Positions 8,201 through 13,595 of a stretch of DNA of 14,820 bases are shown piece by piece. The position numbers were made by a program, and so were the translations under genes. Position 1 is the stretch's first letter; every line of letters begins with the position of its first letter. A model generated the notes under the pieces. The model was not told the DNA's origin. It did no database searches and worked only from the letters and a program-made list of their open reading frames with translations. This DNA comes from Bacteroidales bacterium UBA4231. GTDB taxonomy: Bacteria > Bacteroidota > Bacteroidia > Bacteroidales > UBA932. The stretch lies in contig DGXN01000003.1 in the NCBI GenBank assembly GCA_002396335.1, forward strand, positions 1 to 14,820, in the 5' to 3' direction.

Positions 8201-9781
8201 GTTGAGGTTGGGGTCGGCCGACGTGATGCGGCCGTCGAAAGCGTCCTCCCGGTAATTGCCTACGGCGGAGATGCCCTTGTAGTCGTAACCCAGCAGATTG
8301 AGCCGGTCCACCTTCAGGGAATCCAGCCGGAGTTCGGGACTGCCCGAGGGCAGCGCGGCTTCCAGACCGGTGCTGAGCGTGACAGGGCCGAGTTCTTCGA
8401 TTCCGGTAATCCGCCCCAGATGCAGGTCTTCGGTGGAAAGGGTGCCGCCGATGGTGAGCGGATGCCGGTCGCTCTGCTCCAGGGTGTTGTGCAGGATGAC
8501 GTCGGCCTTGGCCAGGCCCAGGGGGGAGGAGAGGGCTCCTTTTACGCCCAGGTGGTTGATGAGTCCGGAGACGTTCCCGTTGAAAGTGAAAGGCGTGTCC
8601 GGTGCTATGTTCTCCAAAGGAATGACGGTACCGGGCGCCCAGCCTTCCACGAAGCCGTCCAGCCCCCGGAAGCGGAAAGCGAGATTTTTGACCTGCAGGT
8701 CCAGCCGGGTAAGGTCCACTTCCGGCAGTCCGGTGATGGTTCCGGAAGTGAGGAAACGAATGTCGTGGTCTGTGTCGTGGACACGGATGCCGTTCAGTGC
8801 GATGCGGGGGACGGTGCCTTCGACATTGCCGCCTATGTGGCCCCGGAAGGAATAGGTGCCCAGGTTGGGCATGAAATGCGAAAGCGTGCGGATGTCCAGG
8901 AGCGTTTCTTCCGACAGGTTTGCGCTGATACGGATTTTTTCGATGAACTCACCGTAGTCGTCAATCGGCCCGTAGAAATTCAGGTCGTTGAGCCGGAGGT
9001 CCGAGAGGGAATCACTCAGATGCAGCTGGCGGATGTGCACCTTCTGGTTTCCGACGCGGACTTCCCGGGCCGATGCATCGTGGACCCGGAAGCCCGTGGC
9101 ATCTTCATGGAGGCGGAGCTGCTTCACTGTGCCGATGACCTGGTCGTCGGCCACTTTCAGGCCATGGACCTCCAGGTAATCCAGCATGGCGTCCAGATGG
9201 TTCCAGTCGATGACTCCTTCCGGCACGGAGCTGCCCTCAAGGGCCATTTCCTCTGCTGAAATCGGGTTTTCCAGCCGGAAGCGGACGTCTTTCACTTCCA
9301 CGCTCCGGGCTTTGAGGAGGTTCCCCCAGTGCATGGGCTCGGAATTGTCGGAAGGAAACATCCTGAGCGTACGCTGCAGGTTGGTGATGCTTTTCCCTGG
9401 GTGGTCTTTGTACGGCTCCATCACCAGGTTGAACAGGCCGCCGTGGAGGCGGATGTACCGGATGTCCGCAGGATTGCCGGTCAGGGCGCCCGCCAGGGAG
9501 AATTTGGCGGTAATCTTGTCGACCCTCAGGAGCGTGTCCATTCCCGGGAGATACGGGTCCCGGTCCAGGATGACGGCATCTTCCAGCAGCAGGGCGTCAA
9601 AGGGACGGACGGTGACGGAAGAGAAGGATACGTCGGCATCCAGCTGTTTTTCCAGCCGGGAGACCACTTCCTGGCCGATGGCCGTCTGCACTTTGGGCGA
9701 CTGGATCACGATGATGCCCGCCGCTGCGAGAAGGAGCAGCAGGGCGAGGATCCAGAACAATATGTGCAGACCTTTTTTCAC
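5204..9781 (-). CDS. tamB: TamB-like translocation/assembly module protein (DUF490)
   Basis: This very large envelope protein of 1525 aa belongs to the TamB/AsmA-like group, elongated beta-taco proteins anchored in the inner membrane that span the periplasm. They are linked to outer-membrane protein assembly and bulk phospholipid transport. Residues 1-30 are a signal anchor (MKK, then a hydrophobic stretch about 6-27). An AsmA-like N-terminal section with alternating short hydrophobic strands follows, then a long repetitive beta-rich body. The C-terminal DUF490/TamB domain (about the last 400 aa) includes YLLVAGNFLP, NYQATQTGSNIFDVALSTQL and FNNRVIVNGTVGN. The tail after the YQREFN/FFRELF segment is Arg-rich. 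The start is GTG at 9781, 12 bp after the tsaD stop; the sequence Met-Lys-Lys plus hydrophobic run fits a proper N-terminus. No TamA/BamA-type partner is encoded in this window. tamB next to tsaD is, to my recollection, recurrent in Bacteroidota. Confidence 0.9.
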   Translation of the reverse strand: MKKGLHILFWILALLLLLAAAGIIVIQSPKVQTAIGQEVVSRLEKQLDADVSFSSVTVRPFDALLLEDAVILDRDPYLPGMDTLLRVDKITAKFSLAGALTGNPADIRYIRLHGGLFNLVMEPYKDHPGKSITNLQRTLRMFPSDNSEPMHWGNLLKARSVEVKDVRFRLENPISAEEMALEGSSVPEGVIDWNHLDAMLDYLEVHGLKVADDQVIGTVKQLRLHEDATGFRVHDASAREVRVGNQKVHIRQLHLSDSLSDLRLNDLNFYGPIDDYGEFIEKIRISANLSEETLLDIRTLSHFMPNLGTYSFRGHIGGNVEGTVPRIALNGIRVHDTDHDIRFLTSGTITGLPEVDLTRLDLQVKNLAFRFRGLDGFVEGWAPGTVIPLENIAPDTPFTFNGNVSGLINHLGVKGALSSPLGLAKADVILHNTLEQSDRHPLTIGGTLSTEDLHLGRITGIEELGPVTLSTGLEAALPSGSPELRLDSLKVDRLNLLGYDYKGISAVGNYREDAFDGRITSADPNLNFLFQGVFNLSNSTRNAAYNFFLSLGYADLHALNIDRREQSKISFVTNANFLRTDKHELIGSVSVNDILLVSDTGRHDIGNMTIRANTNDNLHRLRLDSDFLQASFVGDHPVGDFVKDLQRLILERDLNALLREVPPTPFTGGSYDVSLKMANARELLNFLSPGLYVENKTEARLKVSPDGLVKATVRSGRIAINEKYIKDLKLDFDNGANVLSGEITGSSISLAGALLKNNRLRLFADDNHIGLGYIFDNEEDAATRAEVYITGDLQQDKDGIILSARTLPSNIYYNGDGWSLSSGDIICGGGRVSIDKLLARHEDERLLVNGGYAPGQADTLTVTLEKFNLGLLNTFTGGMPSLDGRATGRAVILSSDDPTPGLLAGIVCDSTRVSGKRLGTVRINSVWDDELNRFNATLHNDLNGRTTLQADAYLVPSTQRIHADARLDGLDMGYLESFLNTLFTEFGGRLSGEVSADGTLKDIHLASKDLYVRDGRMTLDFTHVPYRMEGPLDLDDDGIHFQNIRLTDGEGGTGRIQGTIALNGFKDMSMDTHVTMRDMRALALAPGENSIVSGDVYASGKVDITGPVNKLLLNIDASTVKSGDVHIPLQSRSSGQSNELLTFKKEESFLEEDPYEVMMAAGKTTASRARDLRVLMRIRPNNETQVYLDIDNDNSLKASGTGTVEIETQMAQGSFTLNGNYDISQGSFHFSVLNLVSRDFTIQDGSSVRFNGDVWDTDLNVKGLYVTKASLSNLISDDTAIGRRTVNCGIDITGKLSNPEVKFNIDVPDLSPVAQAQVESVLNTDDKIQKQFVYLLVAGNFLPAEESGITTNGTDVLYSNVSSIMSDQLNNIFQKLNIPLDLGLNYQATQTGSNIFDVALSTQLFNNRVIVNGTVGNKQLVGGTTTNEISGDIDIEIKLNRSGSLRLNLFSHSADQFSYYLDNSQRNGAGIAYQREFNSFVDFFRELFVGRATRERRQRESILRPARNVILQIDSTGKSTPYAER

Positions 9782-9793
9782 GTCGGGAGAAGG

Positions 9794-10816
9794 TTAAAAA
9801 TCGGCCAGTCGGGAGACGGGGGCGACATCCAGCGGGGTGCGGACGCCGGCCTTGTACTGGAACCAGCCGGCCACGGCAATCATGGCGGCATTGTCGGTGG
9901 TGAATTTCCGGGGCGGGAGATAGGTGTTCCAGTGACGTTTTTCCCCTTCGGCGACAATTCTCTCGCGCAGGCCGCTGTTGGCCGACACGCCACCGCCGAT
10001 GGTGATCTCCCTGATCCGGGTTTCCTTGGCCGCACGGATGAGTTTTCCCATCAGGACGTCGATGAGGGTTTTCTGGAAGCTGGCGCAGATGTCTTCCTTG
10101 TTTTTTTCCAGGAAGTCCGGGTCTTTGGCCATTTCGTCGCGGACGAAGTACAGGAGAGACGTTTTCACACCGCTGAAACTGTAATCCAGGCCGGGGATAT
10201 TGGGCTTGGCGAAATGGAAGCGGTCCGGGTCGCCCTGTTTGGCCAGTGCGTCGATGACGGGGCCGCCGGGGTAGCCCAGGCCCAGCATTTTGGAGCACTT
10301 GTCAAAGGCTTCTCCCACGGCGTCGTCTATGGTCTGGCCCAGGATTTCGTACTCCAGCGGGCTTTTGACTATCACAATCTGCGAGTTGCCGCCGGAAACC
10401 AGCAGGCAAAGGTAGGGGAACGAGGGCTCGTGCACCGGGACGTCTTTTTCCCGGATGAAATTCGCGAGGATGTGCCCCTGCAGGTGATTCACCATGACCA
10501 TGGGAATATCCAGGGACAGGGACAGCGCTTTGGCGAAGGAAGTGCCCACCAGGAGCGACCCCAGCAGGCCCGGCCCGCGCGTAAAGGCGATGGCCGACAG
10601 ATCCTTCGCCTGAATGCCTGCTTTCCGCAGCGCTTCCGACACCACGGGCACGATGTTCTGCTCGTGGGCGCGGGAAGCCAGTTCCGGCACCACGCCGCCG
10701 AAGTCTTTGTGCACCTGCTGCGAGGCAATCACGTTGGAAAGCAGCACGCCGTCCGCCAGGACAGCGGCCGAGGTATCGTCACAGGAAGATTCTATTCCGA
10801 GGATCAAGTCTGCCAT
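9794..10816 (-). CDS. tsaD: tRNA N6-adenosine threonylcarbamoyltransferase TsaD
   Basis: TsaD (Kae1/YgjD family) transfers the threonylcarbamoyl group from threonylcarbamoyl-AMP to A37 of ANN-decoding tRNAs, working with TsaB, TsaE and TsaC, none of which is in this window. The 340 residues are full length. The start MADLILGIESSCDDTSAAV is diagnostic. The metal-binding motif is NHLQGH (H111, H115), and the third ligand is D308 in TTDNAAMIA. ATPase-fold motifs are VSGGNSQIV (140-148), DDAVGEAFDKCSKMLGLGYPGGP (in part: DDAVGEAFDK at 164-173 and LGYPGGP at 180-186) and GGGVSAN (274-280). The ATG at 10816 lies 3 bp after the TGA of the flavoprotein gene, so reinitiation coupling is likely. The gene is essential in most bacteria, which would make this operon constitutively needed. 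Confidence 0.97.
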   Translation of the reverse strand: MADLILGIESSCDDTSAAVLADGVLLSNVIASQQVHKDFGGVVPELASRAHEQNIVPVVSEALRKAGIQAKDLSAIAFTRGPGLLGSLLVGTSFAKALSLSLDIPMVMVNHLQGHILANFIREKDVPVHEPSFPYLCLLVSGGNSQIVIVKSPLEYEILGQTIDDAVGEAFDKCSKMLGLGYPGGPVIDALAKQGDPDRFHFAKPNIPGLDYSFSGVKTSLLYFVRDEMAKDPDFLEKNKEDICASFQKTLIDVLMGKLIRAAKETRIREITIGGGVSANSGLRERIVAEGEKRHWNTYLPPRKFTTDNAAMIAVAGWFQYKAGVRTPLDVAPVSRLADF

Positions 10817-10819
10817 AGT

Positions 10820-12370
10820 TCATTGTTTTTTCGCACATTTTTCAGCGCAGTTGATTCCGTCCAGGGCCGACGAAACGATGCCGCCGGCATATCCGGCCCC
10901 TTCTCCGCAGGGGTACAGGCCCGGAACATCCACATGTTCCAGGGTCTCCGGGTCCCGGGGAAGGCGGATGGGGGAGGATGTCCTGGATTCTACGCCCAGA
11001 AGGAGGGCGTCGTTGGTATAATAGCCGTGCATGGAACGGTCGGCCTGCGGGAAAGCCCGGCGCAGCCTCGAGGCCACATGCTCCGGCAGCAGTTCGTGCA
11101 GGGGTGCGCTCACGGCGCCCGGGTGGTAGGAGGTTTTGGGCAGGTCTTTGGACACGATCCCGCGGCAGAAATCCTTCATCCGCTGGGCCGGAGCCGTGAG
11201 CGGGTGCTTTGCACCGTGCTCTTTTGCATAGGTGTACATGCTCCGTTCGATATCCCGCTGGAAGTCCATCAGGGCAAAGGGGCCTTGGTAGGTAGACGGC
11301 TGGTCTCCGGGTTCGATCTGCACGACGACGCCGGCATTGGCCCACTTGGAGTTGCGGGCAGCGTTGGACATCCCGTTCAGGACCACCGTACCGTCCTCCG
11401 TGGAAGAAGGAACCAGGATGCCTCCGGGACACATGCAGAAGGAGAATACGCCGCGTCCTTCCACCTGCTGGACGAAGGAATATTCGGCCGTGGGCATGAA
11501 GGGCTGGTATTTTCCGTGGTAGCGGATCTGGTTGATGAGCCACTGCGGGTGTTCTGTCCGGACCCCCAGGGCAAAACCTTTGGCCTCCAGGGCCCAGCCT
11601 TTCCGCTGGAAAAGCTCATAGATGTCACGGGCCGAATGACCGGTGGCCAGGATGACCCGGCGGGCCTTGTGGACGGCCGGTCCGCACTGCACACGGAAAG
11701 TGCCGTCGGCCTCCCGGGCAATGTCGGTGACGCGGGCGTCGAAGTGATACTGTCCGCCATGGTCCTCAATGCACCGGCGGATGTTTTTCACCACTTCCGG
11801 CAAGCGGTCGGTGCCGATATGGGGATGGGCGTCGATCAGGATGTCGGGGTGGGCGCCGAAGGCCACCAGCTGGTGGAGGACCTCCCGGATGTCGCCCCGT
11901 TTGGAGGAGCGGGTGAAGAGTTTTCCGTCACTGAACGCGCCGGCGCCTCCCTCTCCGTAGCAGTAGTTGGAATCCGGGTCGATGACCCCTTCCACGGAAA
12001 GGCGCGCCATGTCCACTTTGCGCCGTTCCACGTCCTTCCCGCGTTCCAGCACGACAGGCTTGAGGCCTTCCTGCAGGAGCTTCAAGGCGGCGAACATGCC
12101 GGCCGGTCCGGCGCCCACCACGATGACGGGCTCCGCGTCGTGGACGTCCCGGTAAGGCCGGATGGCGTAGGGCACATAGGGCTCGCCCTGCCGGTATGCC
12201 TGTACGCGGTAACGGTACAGGATGTCCTGGCGGGCGTCCACGCTGCGGCGGACCACTTCCACGTGGCCCACCATGCCGGCTTTCACGCCCAATGCCTTTG
12301 CCGCCGCTTCCCGCAGCTGCTCTCCAGTCAGCGTCCTGCCGATCTTTTCAGCGATTTCGAACTCCTTCAT
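10820..12370 (-). CDS. Uncharacterised NAD(P)/FAD-dependent oxidoreductase (COG2509-like)
   Basis: This 516-aa cytosolic flavoprotein has an N-terminal domain of about 75 aa (SVDARQDILYRYRV) before the nucleotide-binding core. The Rossmann FAD motif is VIVVGAGPAGMFAALKL (82-98), ending strand 2 with VVLERG (106-111). Other family marks are YCYGEGGAGAFSDGKL (136-151), the GG motif ATGHSA (242-247), FCMCPGG (311-317) with two cysteines, and the C-terminal FAD-contacting segment LYPCGEGAGYAGGIVSSALDG (in part: CGEGAGYAGG at 488-497). The pattern fits the COG2509 'uncharacterised FAD-dependent dehydrogenase' group. No substrate is known to me and none can be read here. The ATG at 12370 lies 9 bp after the ROK stop; the TGA lies 3 bp before the tsaD start. 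The cysteine pair may be redox-active, but that is inference. Confidence 0.88.
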   Translation of the reverse strand: MKEFEIAEKIGRTLTGEQLREAAAKALGVKAGMVGHVEVVRRSVDARQDILYRYRVQAYRQGEPYVPYAIRPYRDVHDAEPVIVVGAGPAGMFAALKLLQEGLKPVVLERGKDVERRKVDMARLSVEGVIDPDSNYCYGEGGAGAFSDGKLFTRSSKRGDIREVLHQLVAFGAHPDILIDAHPHIGTDRLPEVVKNIRRCIEDHGGQYHFDARVTDIAREADGTFRVQCGPAVHKARRVILATGHSARDIYELFQRKGWALEAKGFALGVRTEHPQWLINQIRYHGKYQPFMPTAEYSFVQQVEGRGVFSFCMCPGGILVPSSTEDGTVVLNGMSNAARNSKWANAGVVVQIEPGDQPSTYQGPFALMDFQRDIERSMYTYAKEHGAKHPLTAPAQRMKDFCRGIVSKDLPKTSYHPGAVSAPLHELLPEHVASRLRRAFPQADRSMHGYYTNDALLLGVESRTSSPIRLPRDPETLEHVDVPGLYPCGEGAGYAGGIVSSALDGINCAEKCAKKQ

Positions 12371-12379
12371 GCGGGCTTT

Positions 12380-13486
12380 CTACTGGTCCAGCTGGGCGAG
12401 GGCGAAGTCGTAAGCGCCTACGGAAATGGCCGTCGAGGTGCCGATCTTGTCGATGAGGATGCCGATGCGCTTCTGGGGATCGTAGGTGACGGTCTTGTCG
12501 GTGCCGTAGATTTTCAGCTGCCGGGCGTCTCCCTTTGCGAAGGCGGCGAATTCGGCCTCGTCGTCCAGGTTGTAAACCTTCATCTGGACGCGCTGCAGGA
12601 CGTCTCCCGAGAGGGTGCGGACCGTTCCGCGCATTTCTTCCAGCAGGGCCGGCATGAAGTATTTGGCCGACGCGGAGATACCGCCGCCGATTACGACGAT
12701 TCCGTCCATCAGCTGGGCGGCTACGGCGATGGCTTTGCCGGCGACGTGACCCATTTCGGCAAAGGCGGCCTTAGCGGCTTTCTGGTCACCGGGGCGGGTG
12801 CCTTCGGCGATGTCGTAGATGTCTTTGGGGGTGAGGGTGGCGTCCTGGACACCGGACTGCTCCGAATAGACGCGCTTGACGGCGCGGATGGCCACGCTGT
12901 CCTCCAGGATGACGCCCTGGATGTGCGGGTTGGGAAGGCAGTAGGTTTCCACGCAGGAGTTGTCTCCGCGGTTGAGCTGGCCGTTGATGACGCAGCCGAT
13001 GCCGAAACCGGTGCCGAAGGTGTAGCCGATGAGGTTGTTGTAACGCTTGGAGCTGCCGGCGGCTTCCAGTTTCTCATTCACCTCGGGCAGGGCGCCGGAG
13101 AGGGCCTCCCCGAAAGCGAACAGGTCGCCGTCATTGTTGATAAATACGGGAATGCCGAAAACTTCCTTCAGATACGGTCCCAGGGCCACCCCGTCACGGA
13201 AAGAGGGGAAGTTCGGAAGATAGCCGCCGATGATGCCGGCGGGATAGTCGGCCGGACCGGGGAAGGCAAAGCTGATGGCCGAAGGCTGGATGCCGGCCAG
13301 TTGGTTGATTACATTCTTGAAGCCTGTCACCATGGTTTCCAGGCACAGGTCCAGATTATTGGCATTAGAGGGCAGGGTGATGGTTTCCAGAAGGAACTCT
13401 TCTCCCTTCATCGCATTGAATCTGAGCGAGTTGCCTCCGGCGTCGAGGGTCAGCACCACGCGGTTGTCATTCTTGTATTTACCCAT
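12380..13486 (-). CDS. ROK-family sugar kinase-like protein
   Basis: This 368-aa protein has the ASKHA (hexokinase/actin) ATPase fold of the ROK family (repressor, ORF, kinase). Visible marks are the phosphate-1 loop LTLDAGGNSLRFN (12-24), FAFPGPAD (73-80), the probable catalytic Asp119 in INNDGDLFAFGE, the phosphate-2 region FGTGFGIGCVINGQL (157-171) and the adenosine segment VVIGGGIS (264-271). There is no N-terminal helix-turn-helix, so it is kinase-like and not a repressor. The usual ROK zinc signature (CxCGxxGCxE with an upstream GH) is absent; only VETY (179-182) remains. About 40 extra residues (about 311-352) precede the last helix. I chose the ATG at 13486; extending to 13642 would run through the promoter region and into the divergent recG start. 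It is first in the seven-gene unit. The substrate is unknown; a glucokinase or N-acylhexosamine kinase role is possible. Confidence 0.85.
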   Translation of the reverse strand: MGKYKNDNRVVLTLDAGGNSLRFNAMKGEEFLLETITLPSNANNLDLCLETMVTGFKNVINQLAGIQPSAISFAFPGPADYPAGIIGGYLPNFPSFRDGVALGPYLKEVFGIPVFINNDGDLFAFGEALSGALPEVNEKLEAAGSSKRYNNLIGYTFGTGFGIGCVINGQLNRGDNSCVETYCLPNPHIQGVILEDSVAIRAVKRVYSEQSGVQDATLTPKDIYDIAEGTRPGDQKAAKAAFAEMGHVAGKAIAVAAQLMDGIVVIGGGISASAKYFMPALLEEMRGTVRTLSGDVLQRVQMKVYNLDDEAEFAAFAKGDARQLKIYGTDKTVTYDPQKRIGILIDKIGTSTAISVGAYDFALAQLDQ

Positions 13487-13513
13487 ATTGCAGTTGTGTA
13501 ATAATTCAATCTT

Positions 13514-13521
13514 CAAAGTTA
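13514..13521 (-). promoter_or_regulatory. -7 promoter element for the ROK-led unit
   Basis: On the minus strand, TAACTTTG (complement of 13514-13521) is a full match to the Bacteroidota TAnnTTTG element. It lies 27 bp before the ATG at 13486 and predicts a leader of about 20-25 nt. The expected -33 position (about 13541-13546) shows only a weak TTAG-like sequence. The next upstream TTTG (minus strand, 13535-13538) is too close, at 13 bp. Confidence 0.5.
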
Positions 13522-13582
13522 ACCATTTTCCGTCAAAATCCCTAATTGAAGGGAAGTGACATTTCGGAGCCGGAAAAAATTG

Positions 13583-13590
13583 TATCTTTG
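13583..13590 (+). promoter_or_regulatory. -7 promoter element for recG
   Basis: TATCTTTG at 13583-13590 is a perfect TAnnTTTG element followed by TA, the most common form in Bacteroidota promoters. The region 17-19 bp upstream has only a weak -33 match (ATTTC near 13560-13565). Only five bases separate the element from the first recG ATG, so the mRNA should begin at or within a few nucleotides of the start codon. Confidence 0.6.
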
Positions 13591-13595
13591 TAAGG

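Larger units (their letters stand above)
2361..13486 (-). other. Predicted seven-gene transcription unit ROK - flavoprotein - tsaD - tamB - RsmI-like - mtaB - hydrolase
   Basis: Seven minus-strand genes follow one another with spacers of 9, 3 and 12 bp, then overlaps of 14, 4 and 4 bp. No terminator-like hairpin with a T run and no clear promoter is visible inside. The last two junctions are ATGA stop/start overlaps. Transcription probably starts just upstream of 13486. An internal promoter inside the long tamB gene cannot be excluded by eye. Confidence 0.7.

Noticed and set aside
9329..13501. 1390-codon plus-strand ORF, with others at 6095-7774 and 7874-9259
   Set aside because: They are exactly antisense, codon for codon, to well-recognised genes. 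The translations are low-complexity Gly/Val/His/Gln-rich with no recognisable domain, as expected from complementing GC-rich codons.
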